Positions 41,108 to 49,323 of a DNA stretch of 64,000 bases are shown here, piece by piece. The notes under the pieces are model-generated. The model was given only the letters and a program-made list of their open reading frames with translations, did no database searches and was not told where the DNA came from. Every line of letters begins with the position of its first letter. Position 1 is the stretch's first letter. Made by a program: the position numbers and the translations under genes. Origin of the DNA: Alcanivorax sp. (GTDB lineage: Bacteria; Pseudomonadota; Gammaproteobacteria; Pseudomonadales; Alcanivoracaceae); the NCBI RefSeq assembly GCF_019431375.1, contig NZ_CP080267.1, forward strand, positions 3,289,933-3,353,932. Reading direction: 5' to 3'.

Positions 41108-42177
41108 TGTCAGTCATGTTGCCGCAGGTCGACACTTTCTATCGCGAAGCCACAGCGCTGTTTCAGCGCCGCGGTCGTCTGTTGAATGCGCCTGCCTCGC
41201 CGCTGGACGCGTTGCGACAACTGGACTGGCGACTGGCGGCCAATCTGGATGCGGTGGCGATTCACCAGGAGGGTCATCCCGAGGCGTCATTGCGCCCGCC
41301 GGCGTTGTTCGTGGAAACCTGGGTGGGTTTGCAGCGAGACAGCGTCCATTGTCTGGAAAGCCTCGACGAGATTTTTCCTGAACTGAAGCCTGAGCAACAG
41401 GGCGCCGTCATTGAGGCGATGACGCTGTCGTCGTCTAGTGGTGAGGCGCAGCATCCTGAGCTGCGTGCCGCGCTGATGTCGGAGCAGGCGGCCATGGCCA
41501 TGGGTGAGGATGAGGCCGCTGAGCACGATGCGGTACTGGCCAAATGGCTGCTTTTTCAGGATGTGGCCGGTGTGGATATTTCCCGTTTTCAGCCCTGGTA
41601 CCAGAACCCTGATTTCCCCCGCTCCCGTCGTTGTGCCTTGCAGGCCGGGTTGGTGCGAAGGGATCCGCAGGCTGTTCAGGCTTCTGGGGATTGCCAGGAC
41701 GACACCCTCTTGGCGCTGCTGCTGGCGTTGAGCGGTCACCCGCCGGACAACCTTTTGGGGTTGGCTTTCGATGGCGCGGTGTCAGCGGCGCGTCAGCTGC
41801 TGGATGCCATGGGGCAGGTGGAACGTTGCGAAGACGCGGGGCAGGCCTGGTTCTGGCTCTGTGGTGAATCGGCACCTCGCAAGCCGCGTCTGCAGGCGGT
41901 GGGGGCGAGCGATGAGTCGTCGCGAGAGTCGCAACAAACGTTGCCCGATGCCCGGGCGGCTGCCAGCCGTTGGCAAGCCAAACAGTGGCAGAGCGATACG
42001 CGCTATTTCTTTGGCGAACCCGTGACGCCGTCGTCTCTGAATGCACTTGGCCAGCAATGGACTGGCAGGATTGCCCCGTTGATAGCGGCGCAACAAAGCT
42101 GGTTGGCCGGGCGGCGCGTGCTGGCCGCAGAAGGTTGGCAGTTCCACTCCCTGAGTGAGGGAGTCGCCGATGCTTGA
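41107..42177 (+). CDS. T6SS-associated helical protein (TIGR02270-like)
   Basis: The 356-residue protein is largely helical with no signal peptide or membrane segment. Its overall pattern (an N-terminal LDWRLAANLDAVAIH segment and repeated short helices) resembles the TIGR02270 proteins found in T6SS effector loci, which look like HEAT-type repeat proteins. Residues about 270-350 are rich in Gln, Trp and Ser. An adaptor or chaperone role is inferred from neighbours only. It overlaps the DUF2169 gene by 8 bp. Confidence 0.6.
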   Translation: MSVMLPQVDTFYREATALFQRRGRLLNAPASPLDALRQLDWRLAANLDAVAIHQEGHPEASLRPPALFVETWVGLQRDSVHCLESLDEIFPELKPEQQGAVIEAMTLSSSSGEAQHPELRAALMSEQAAMAMGEDEAAEHDAVLAKWLLFQDVAGVDISRFQPWYQNPDFPRSRRCALQAGLVRRDPQAVQASGDCQDDTLLALLLALSGHPPDNLLGLAFDGAVSAARQLLDAMGQVERCEDAGQAWFWLCGESAPRKPRLQAVGASDESSRESQQTLPDARAAASRWQAKQWQSDTRYFFGEPVTPSSLNALGQQWTGRIAPLIAAQQSWLAGRRVLAAEGWQFHSLSEGVADA

Positions 42178-43207
42178 GTTGGTCAATGAAACCGGCGCCG
42201 GCGCTGTGGTGGTTCCCGGTTGGGATCTGGCCGGCAATTATCGAGCTGTTCTGGTGGCCCGTTTGACGCTGGATTTTGATCTGCAGGGGAATATCGCTGT
42301 GGCGGAGGAGCAGCCTTCGCCATTGTTGGCGGATAGCCATTACGGCAAGCCCATGGAAACCAGTCTGAAAGACGCGAATGAAATCGGCGCGTTCAAGCAA
42401 GGTGCCGAGTATTACCTGCACGGCAAGGCCTACACCCGCACCGGCGCGGAGAATCGCGCCCGTGTCAGTGTCGAAATTTGCCAGCGGGACATCAGTCGGC
42501 GCAAGCAACTGGTGGTACTGGGAGAGCATGGCTGGGAAAAGGGGCTGATCGGCGCCCGGCGGGGAGAGCCCGCGCCCTTCGCCGCGCTGCCACTGCGTTA
42601 TGAAAACGCCTACGGCGGCAGTCACGACAAAAGTGGCCAGCGGGAAAAACATAACCCGGTGGGGCGTGGCTTCAATCCTTCCGGCTGGAAAATCGTGGAT
42701 CCGCGCGCGCCGCAAATTGAATATGTGGGGCAGTCAGCCCTGTCTCCTTCGCGCCCCTGTCCGGTGGCCGGGTTCGGCCCCTTGCCGGTGTTCTGGATGC
42801 CTCGTCAGGCCCGTTTCGGCACGCCTTCTGAAATGCCGCTGGACGGGCAGGGGTGTCCCTGGGGCAGCGATGCCCAGCCATCATTGCATCACTGCGCGCC
42901 TCAGGATCAGTGGCTGGCCCATGCCTTTACCGGGGGTGAAACACTGACATTGCAGGGCTTCTTTGCGGACCACCCGGAACCGGTCACGCTGACACTGCCG
43001 AGCTGGCAGCCCGCCGCGCTACTGATTCGCCGTGGCCATTCGCCGCAACGTCTGCACACCGAATGCGACACCCTGATCATTGATACCGAACAGCGCACCT
43101 TGACCCTGATCGCCCGAACCCGGATCGACCCGGCCACCCTCGGCGGCCAGCCCGCCTGGCTGCGTTTGCTGGCGGCTTCATACCTTGAGAATGAGGTGGC
43201 GGCATGA
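42170..43207 (+). CDS. DUF2169 domain protein, T6SS effector adaptor/chaperone
   Basis: The 345-residue protein shows the DUF2169 pattern: LPLRYENAYGGSHDKSG, NPVGRGFNPSGWKI, AGFGPLPVFWMPRQARFGTP and HCAPQDQWLAHAFTGGETLTLQGFF. DUF2169 proteins act as adaptors that bind PAAR-type effectors for T6SS export in other bacteria. The ATG at 42170 has a GAGGGAG site five bases upstream; the ORF could start earlier at 42155 but without a site. It overlaps both neighbours. Confidence 0.85.
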   Translation: MLELVNETGAGAVVVPGWDLAGNYRAVLVARLTLDFDLQGNIAVAEEQPSPLLADSHYGKPMETSLKDANEIGAFKQGAEYYLHGKAYTRTGAENRARVSVEICQRDISRRKQLVVLGEHGWEKGLIGARRGEPAPFAALPLRYENAYGGSHDKSGQREKHNPVGRGFNPSGWKIVDPRAPQIEYVGQSALSPSRPCPVAGFGPLPVFWMPRQARFGTPSEMPLDGQGCPWGSDAQPSLHHCAPQDQWLAHAFTGGETLTLQGFFADHPEPVTLTLPSWQPAALLIRRGHSPQRLHTECDTLIIDTEQRTLTLIARTRIDPATLGGQPAWLRLLAASYLENEVAA

Positions 43208-44289
43208 GCCAGGCGGTGTTCGTTCAAGATTATGGTGTGTGGCTGCCAACGGGAGACAGTGCCAGAGTGCTGCTTTGCGCCACCCTGGCCGGCGTGCCGG
43301 CAGTAAACGTGGAAAAGACTCTGGCGTTGGCCGTGGGCGATGACACACGCGCCCATCATCCTTGCCTGGCGGTGCTGCCCGAAGAGATGGATTTGCAGGA
43401 GCAACTGGAAGCGCGGCTGGAGGCATTGGCCGAAAACTGCGAGCAGATTCTGCTGGCATTGCCGGACGTTGAACAGGAGCGCCATCACCGGCTACTTGAA
43501 TTGATGGAGTCCGTCTCGCTGAGCGAGAAGATCAAAGAGAAGTTGGTGATCCATCGGCAGGGTGCTTGTCATGAGCCGTTTGCGGACCTGTTGGCTGCAT
43601 TGCGTGGCGGAGACGTGGCATCGTTCGCGTTGCTCGGGGTGGACTCGCTGGTCCACCCGGTCACCCTGCAGCAGTACGCTGCGGCCGGCACGTTGCGCAC
43701 AGACAAGTCGGCAGACGGGGTAGCGTTGGGGGAGGGCCTGGCCTGGTGCCGTTTTACCCGGGAAGCCGGGCCCTTTCGTTGGCAAAACGAAAGCCGGGGA
43801 GTAGAGCCCAACCATGCGGCGATTACGCCGATAGCGCTTGCGGGGCTGGCAGACACTCTGGCGTCTTTGGGGGCTGAAGCGCCATTGCCGCGCCCCTCGT
43901 TAATCGTTCACAGCAGGGCGCAAACGCCCAAAGACGATCTGGAATGGCACCATACCCGCCAGCGTTTGTGGCCGCAGCGATTGGCGCCAAGAGTCAATCT
44001 GGCCATGCGCAAAGGGGAGCTGGACGCGCCCCAACCGGAGCCGCAGCCATACCAGCAACAGCTCAAGCCGGCCCTGCAGGTGGGTGAGCTTGGCGCTGCC
44101 GCCTTGCCGGCAGCCATCGCTCTGGCCTGTGAGCGACTGGGCTGGCCCTTGCAGCCGGCAGAGCAGGCACTGGTAGTCGATCGTGGCGACAACGGTGAAC
44201 GGTTTGCCGCGCTCATCGGCCATTGCCGGGAAGCGCAAGACCGAAGCAGAACAAGAGTGCACAACGCACAGGGAGCGAACAATGAGTAA
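43204..44289 (+). CDS. Thiolase/ketosynthase-like accessory protein in the T6SS island
   Basis: The 361-residue protein resembles a degenerate beta-ketoacyl-synthase fold. ALLGVDSLVHPVTLQQYAAAG and SADGVALGEGLAWCRF match the ketosynthase nucleophile-loop and GEG-type regions, and VGELGAAALPAAIALACERL matches the C-terminal glycine-rich segment. The catalytic Cys-His-His set is not preserved. Such ketosynthase-like proteins occur beside DUF2169 and PAAR genes in some T6SS loci, with unknown role. It starts by an ATGA overlap and its stop overlaps the PAAR-like start by 8 bp. Confidence 0.6.
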   Translation: MSQAVFVQDYGVWLPTGDSARVLLCATLAGVPAVNVEKTLALAVGDDTRAHHPCLAVLPEEMDLQEQLEARLEALAENCEQILLALPDVEQERHHRLLELMESVSLSEKIKEKLVIHRQGACHEPFADLLAALRGGDVASFALLGVDSLVHPVTLQQYAAAGTLRTDKSADGVALGEGLAWCRFTREAGPFRWQNESRGVEPNHAAITPIALAGLADTLASLGAEAPLPRPSLIVHSRAQTPKDDLEWHHTRQRLWPQRLAPRVNLAMRKGELDAPQPEPQPYQQQLKPALQVGELGAAALPAAIALACERLGWPLQPAEQALVVDRGDNGERFAALIGHCREAQDRSRTRVHNAQGANNE

Positions 44290-44806
44290 TGTGGTCATCA
44301 ACGGCAGGACCGCCGTTCATGCAGGGTCGGGCGGTGTTTTTGTCGCCATGGATGTTTGCAAGACACCACCGTTCTGTCAGCCGATCCCCTACACCAATAC
44401 TGCCTTGTCCAAAGATGCCACCGGCACGGCGAGCTCGGTGATGATCAACGGCCAACCCGCCTGCCATATCAGCTCCACTTTCGCCGTCAGCGGCGGCGAT
44501 GAGGGTGGCGTCTGCGGCGGCGTCATGTCCGGCTCCATCAAGGGCCAGGCCCAGTTCATCACCTCGTCCGCCAACGTCATGATCGAAGGCCAACCCGCCG
44601 TCCGCATGGCCGACCAGATGATCTCCAACAACGGCAACACCCCGCCTGCGCCCTTGCAGCAACCGGGGGCGGGCATTCCTTCGGATCTTACCGCGGGGGA
44701 GACGGAGGAGCAGGGAATCGGTCAGCAGGAACAGGCTGTGGTTGTTGAGGAAACAGTCTCCGCGCATGTCATGCGGAAGGTCGTGGTAAGGAGTGACAAG
44801 GCATGA
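44282..44806 (+). CDS. PAAR-like protein (DUF4150 type)
   Basis: The 174-residue protein has the DUF4150/PAAR-like pattern: NVVINGRTAVHAGSGG, a proline-containing CKTPPFCQPIPY, NTALSKDATGTASSVMINGQPA, and GQAQFITSSANVMIEGQPAVRMAD. PAAR-like proteins cap the VgrG spike and carry effectors. The start at 44282 (MSNVVING) is chosen over the upstream one at 44183, which lies in the previous gene. The last 45 residues are an acidic tail that may contact the effector. It overlaps the effector start by 4 bp. Confidence 0.88.
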   Translation: MSNVVINGRTAVHAGSGGVFVAMDVCKTPPFCQPIPYTNTALSKDATGTASSVMINGQPACHISSTFAVSGGDEGGVCGGVMSGSIKGQAQFITSSANVMIEGQPAVRMADQMISNNGNTPPAPLQQPGAGIPSDLTAGETEEQGIGQQEQAVVVEETVSAHVMRKVVVRSDKA

Positions 44807-47800
44807 TGGCAGCCAGTGCACCACTCTCCATGTCGAAGCAGGTTTCGGCACTACTATCCGGATCTTCTCAGCGAGAGCTTGCATTGTTTCCTGCTGAAAC
44901 CGGGAAGCAAAGACTGAGCCTGTCCTACCTTGATGGTGGTGCTGATTACTCGCCGGATGTACTGGAAGGACTGAAGGAAAACGGCTATTTCCCTGAGGGC
45001 GAGGGTGATTTCGGCTATTACCTGATTCCCCTTGGTGAGTCGGAGACAGCCTCAAAAGACGAAGACAAAACCCCGGATGTGGGGTTGATGCCCGCTCGCT
45101 TGGTTCGACTGCTGGATGAAGAGGAAATACAACTCCAGAATCTGCGTCAGGGGTGGCTCTATGTTTTTATAGATGGCCATTTATGGCGGGAAGTAAAAAT
45201 ATCCGACGACGCGGTTTTTCAGGATGTGAACCTGGCCAAATACCAGGGTAAGAATGTCAGGCCAAGTGCAGGCATGGGCTTTGACTATGATGTGCTGACC
45301 TTGCCTTATCGACTCAATGGCCAAAGCCCGACAGTGCAGGTGGCATTCTCTGAAATTCAGTGGAGTTGGCAATACCTTTGCAAAATGGGAGGCATGTCGG
45401 CTGATGACAAGCGGTTTCTCCCGGATCTGGCAGTGCATGAGCCCTATCGGGACATTCAGGGGGATGAGGGCTTCCGGGAAAGCCGGTTCCAGACACTGGA
45501 TTTATCCGCTTACAGTGATGGCTGGGATATCGAGAAACTGAAAACGCATTATCTTTGTCCTGCTAATGCTATTGAAGCACACAGGAGCACAGAGGCTGGC
45601 AAAGAGCTTTCTTCCCTGTCGGAAGAAGATATCACTGGCAGGGTCGCCTATTTGGCAGTGAAAGACCCGCTAGCCAGCGCGCGCGAACTGGCCGATGAAT
45701 ACCATGGCCTGATTGAGCTGGAAGAGGTCCTGGCGGAACAGGCGGATTCCTCCGGCGAATTCCCGTTGGCGATGCTCATCAAGGAACTGATTGAAGAGGA
45801 CGACAAGTCCTACCACAGCCAGAAACTGCGCGAACATGTGCGCATGGACGAGGTCGAAAATACCATTGAAAGCTGGGAGGCGCTTACCAAAAAACTGGTC
45901 TCTCTCCGGGACCAGGCCGATACCGAGCTAGCCGGCAAGCTCCAGCAACCGCAGGTGCGCGCTGCATTGGCGGATTATTTTCAGTCCGGCAATGATTACT
46001 GCCACGCGTTGGGCGTCATCCACTGGACTATCCTCACCGGGGAATGCCAGACCACAGAAATGGCCAGCTACCAACAGCGAGTCTTGCGTGGCGATGAAGA
46101 ATGGCTGGAAAGTTTGCAAAAACTGCCCTTCCCGGTAGTCGAGCAAATGCGCCGCATCACCTCCATGCGTAACCCCGAGTTCAGCGCTGCCAAGTATAAC
46201 CTGGCGAATACGCTGGGCCCGGAAGCCAGTGTACCCATCACAACAGCGGTAACGGGTGTCATCAGCCAGTTGATCGAAGGCTATACCCGCTTGCACACTG
46301 ACAAACTCGTTAACCTGACCTCGGACACACTCGGCAAGGTAGCCGATGATATCGTTCACTTAACCGGTATCGTCATGCAGGCCTTTCAAATGCCGCTGGG
46401 AAGGGCGGTACCGCTGGGGCAGGCCGCCCCCTTGAAGCCCGGCGAGTATCGCTTCCAGCCCGCCAGCTTTTCTCGTTCCATAAAAACTATTAGTGAAAGC
46501 CGCGTCTTTCAGCTTCTGCCGGAAGGAAAAAGCGTATCCGCTTATCTAGAATCGTTGAGTGACAACCCGGATTTCCAACGCTATGCGACGCGGGTATTGG
46601 CGCCGTTGCATATTATCAATGCGTCGCTTTCCATTAACGGCGCATTGAAGAATAAAAATTTTGAATCCGATGTGGCGGCATTTTCCGCATCAATGTCAGC
46701 CCTGTCATTCTTCGGCGGCGAAGCGGAAAAATGGGCGAAGAAGAACCTGGACGTAGTGAGGATAAAGGATGAAGAGGCAAAACGGCTGATCAAGAAGAGT
46801 GAAAAAATCCTGAAACACCCTCGTCGACATTCAGCAAGAAGCCAGGCGCGAGCGTTGCGCCGAAGGGATACAAATAAGCTGTTGCGCAAGAGCCTTGAGA
46901 AGAAAGGGAAGGTCTTCGATACCACGAAGCTTGCAGGAAAAGCTGCCAAGCAAGTCTTCGGTGCCGCAGGCGGTCTGGCGGAAGTGGTTTTTGGCGGCTG
47001 GAATGTCACCAAGGGGGTGGCAACCGGGAATACGCAGGTGGCCGCAGGCGGCGGCCTAGGGGTGGTAGGTGGCGCCATGATTGTATGGGGTTCATTGGCC
47101 AGTAGTTCGGTAGTGGCGGCGCCGCTCGGCGTAGTGCTGGCGCTGGCCGGCGGTCTTGTTGTGTTGTTTGGCGAACGTAGCAAGCTGGAAGATGCCCTGC
47201 GGCTGGGTTACTTCGGCCAGGATGCCTACCCCCTGATTGGCGGGCCCTTTGACGAACCCGAAGACCCGGCTAGGCTGGAACCCGAAAGCGGCCTCGTCGA
47301 GCAATCCCGGTCTTTGCCGGATCTGAGTGACGAGATCAACCATTTCCGCAAGCTGTTCTGCCAGGTCCAGGCCCATATCGGCATCCATCGGGAGAGCAAG
47401 CCCAGCCTGTTGCCCATGGATAACACCCCTGCCCCTACCAGCGACCATGTCATCATCAAGGCCCGAGTGGATATGAGCGGCTACCAGGTGGGCCAGAGCA
47501 AACTGAACCTGGCGGTTTCGCTCTTCCATGAGCCGGGCTGGTTCTCGGGGAAGTCAGGTATGCGCTATCCCCGCCAGGCCTTGTACACCAAGGAAGTGCT
47601 GGATGGGGATGACCTGGTGGCTTTAGAAGGCTATGTGCGGCTGCCCAGAAGGGCGGTTATCGCCGGTGCCGAACTCGAAGCCAGCCTGGATCTACTCGGT
47701 GATGGTTCTCTGATAGCGCCGATCGATGGACCGATTACTCTCTCGAGCTGGGTAGAGGAAGACACGGCCATCGCCGACCACACTTGGCAGCATATTGAAA

Positions 47801-47844
47801 GAAGCAGCCATCCACCCACAGCGAAGCCGGAGGAGATTAGCTGA
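44803..47844 (+). CDS. VasX-like T6SS effector with hydrophobic pore-forming-type segment
   Basis: The 1013-residue protein has an N-terminal region resembling the VasX N-terminal domain: RLVRLLDEEEIQLQNLRQGW, LYVFIDGHLWREV (about residues 99-131). A long helical middle follows (about 270-650). A very basic stretch (about 665-705) precedes a hydrophobic block (about 747-790, GGGLGVVGGAMIVWGSL with VVLALAGGLVVLFGE), typical of colicin-like, membrane-inserting T6SS toxins. After this block, residues 862-1013 form a beta-rich module that is duplicated downstream. There is no signal peptide. I infer a membrane-disrupting antibacterial effector delivered by a T6SS encoded elsewhere. It is coupled to the immunity-like gene by a 1-base overlap. 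Confidence 0.75.
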   Translation: MMAASAPLSMSKQVSALLSGSSQRELALFPAETGKQRLSLSYLDGGADYSPDVLEGLKENGYFPEGEGDFGYYLIPLGESETASKDEDKTPDVGLMPARLVRLLDEEEIQLQNLRQGWLYVFIDGHLWREVKISDDAVFQDVNLAKYQGKNVRPSAGMGFDYDVLTLPYRLNGQSPTVQVAFSEIQWSWQYLCKMGGMSADDKRFLPDLAVHEPYRDIQGDEGFRESRFQTLDLSAYSDGWDIEKLKTHYLCPANAIEAHRSTEAGKELSSLSEEDITGRVAYLAVKDPLASARELADEYHGLIELEEVLAEQADSSGEFPLAMLIKELIEEDDKSYHSQKLREHVRMDEVENTIESWEALTKKLVSLRDQADTELAGKLQQPQVRAALADYFQSGNDYCHALGVIHWTILTGECQTTEMASYQQRVLRGDEEWLESLQKLPFPVVEQMRRITSMRNPEFSAAKYNLANTLGPEASVPITTAVTGVISQLIEGYTRLHTDKLVNLTSDTLGKVADDIVHLTGIVMQAFQMPLGRAVPLGQAAPLKPGEYRFQPASFSRSIKTISESRVFQLLPEGKSVSAYLESLSDNPDFQRYATRVLAPLHIINASLSINGALKNKNFESDVAAFSASMSALSFFGGEAEKWAKKNLDVVRIKDEEAKRLIKKSEKILKHPRRHSARSQARALRRRDTNKLLRKSLEKKGKVFDTTKLAGKAAKQVFGAAGGLAEVVFGGWNVTKGVATGNTQVAAGGGLGVVGGAMIVWGSLASSSVVAAPLGVVLALAGGLVVLFGERSKLEDALRLGYFGQDAYPLIGGPFDEPEDPARLEPESGLVEQSRSLPDLSDEINHFRKLFCQVQAHIGIHRESKPSLLPMDNTPAPTSDHVIIKARVDMSGYQVGQSKLNLAVSLFHEPGWFSGKSGMRYPRQALYTKEVLDGDDLVALEGYVRLPRRAVIAGAELEASLDLLGDGSLIAPIDGPITLSSWVEEDTAIADHTWQHIERSSHPPTAKPEEIS

Positions 47845-48830
47845 TGCCCATTCTGAAAGTAGAGGGCCGTATCTGGCATCTGGCCAGAAAACTTAACAAG
47901 CCTGAAAGCTGGGAGGACAATGCCGATCTTCGCCCTTTCCCGGAAGTAAAAAAAATGAGAAAGGGCATGGATATGCTGACCCCTTCGGCCTGGGTCGCAG
48001 AGGATATCCTGGTTTTCGGTTATCGGCCCTATGGGTTGTTTGTATGTGTAAGCGGCGCGCTCGTCATTGGTAATGCTATATCGTGGATTGTTCTTCGGTT
48101 AATCAGTACCGGAGGTGCTTTCTGGTTCTGGTTTTTTTTCATCACACTGGTTGTCGGCGTGTCGATGGTTTACTACGGCCTTTTTTCTACAAGTCGCCGA
48201 TTTCTGGCGTTTGATCGGCAGCGAGGCCTGGTGCATTTTTCGCGGCCCATTTCGGGGCGCTATATCAGTGTGCCTTGGAAGAATGCCCATTTCATGAAGA
48301 TTCGCTGGCATTTCCCAAATATATGGAAAGCCGGGAAAACAGATGAGGATGCTTTTTATTTCTTGCCCCCTCCATTTCGCGCCCCACAATCCTCCTTGCT
48401 GTCGTATGTCTTCCGTCAGCAAATGATCGCTTTTGGGTGTAAGCCGGACAAAATATGGTGGCTGGCCGTACATTTTATGTGCTACGGCCCGGCGCATCAT
48501 AAGAATATGGCCAAGATGCTGGATGAGCGGAAAGAAGATTGTGATGCCTGCTTTGGGGGAGATATGGCCGCTATGCAATATCATATAGGAGATAAGACAA
48601 AGGTTTATCCTGGTATCGGAAGTACTGAGCTTCACTTTGACTATGGAAAGGACTGGAAACACCTGGATATGTCTAAGCTCCCCACAGCCCCAAGCCATGT
48701 AATCGGCCCTGATGGCAAATGGAAGAAGCTGAAAAAGCATGAACGGGAAGCCCACATTCCCGGGCCGGCGTGGGAATCTTTGACCCCGGAGCAGGCGGAA
48801 GCCCTTTTCGAGGAACCCCATCGAAAATAG
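47844..48830 (+). CDS. Immunity-like two-helix membrane protein, copy 1
   Basis: The 328-residue protein has two membrane helices (about residues 58-82 and 86-112, including FWFWFFFITLVVGVSMVYYGLF). A soluble C-terminal part carries HFMCYGPAHHKNMAKML and a pair of cysteines in CDACF. It resembles the DUF6708 group. Its position directly after a membrane-active effector, the coupling, and the membrane location fit an immunity protein that protects the inner membrane. The region is more AT-rich than its neighbours, suggesting acquisition by transfer. Function is inferred. Confidence 0.72.
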   Translation: MPILKVEGRIWHLARKLNKPESWEDNADLRPFPEVKKMRKGMDMLTPSAWVAEDILVFGYRPYGLFVCVSGALVIGNAISWIVLRLISTGGAFWFWFFFITLVVGVSMVYYGLFSTSRRFLAFDRQRGLVHFSRPISGRYISVPWKNAHFMKIRWHFPNIWKAGKTDEDAFYFLPPPFRAPQSSLLSYVFRQQMIAFGCKPDKIWWLAVHFMCYGPAHHKNMAKMLDERKEDCDACFGGDMAAMQYHIGDKTKVYPGIGSTELHFDYGKDWKHLDMSKLPTAPSHVIGPDGKWKKLKKHEREAHIPGPAWESLTPEQAEALFEEPHRK

Positions 48831-48876
48831 AAAGCGAAACGCCCAGCATCCTGATCAGCGGGAGAGCAAGCCCAGC

Positions 48877-49323
48877 TTGTTGCCGATGGATAACACCCCT
48901 GCCCCGAGCAGCGACCATGTCATCATCAAGGCCCGAGTGGATATGAGCGGCTACCAGGTGGGTCAGAGCAAACTGAATCTGGTGGTTTCGCTCTTCCATG
49001 AGCCGGGCTGGATTCCGGGTGAGTCCGGCATGCGCTACCTCAGCCAGGCCCTGCATACCAAAGAGATTTTGGATGGCGAGGACCTGGTTGCATTGGAGGG
49101 TTATCTGAGACTGCCGAAAGAGGTCGCCAGTCACGGCTTTGGCCGGGCAGAAATTGAAGCCAGCCTGGACCTGTTCGGCGATGGCTCGCTTATCGCTCCG
49201 GTAGAGGGGGCAGCGACTCACTGGAGTTGGCGGTGGGAAGACAAGGCCATCGCTGATCACGCCTGGCAGCATATTGAAAGAACGGGTAATCCACCAACAG
49301 CGAAGCCGGAGAAAATCGACTAA
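48877..49323 (+). CDS. Orphan effector C-terminal module (truncated second effector copy)
   Basis: The 148-residue frame matches the last ~150 residues of the VasX-like effector: LPMDNTPAP, DHVIIKARVDMSGYQVGQSK, SLFHEPGW, LEGYLRLPKE, and the ending QHIERTGNPPTAKPEKID. There is no toxin N-terminus and no good ribosome site; the only starts are TTG at 48877 and ATG at 48886, while the same frame stays open upstream into the preceding gene. It may be an untranslated remnant, a recombination cassette, or a short immunity-associated protein. Its stop overlaps the copy-2 immunity gene by one base. Confidence 0.6.
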   Translation: MLPMDNTPAPSSDHVIIKARVDMSGYQVGQSKLNLVVSLFHEPGWIPGESGMRYLSQALHTKEILDGEDLVALEGYLRLPKEVASHGFGRAEIEASLDLFGDGSLIAPVEGAATHWSWRWEDKAIADHAWQHIERTGNPPTAKPEKID

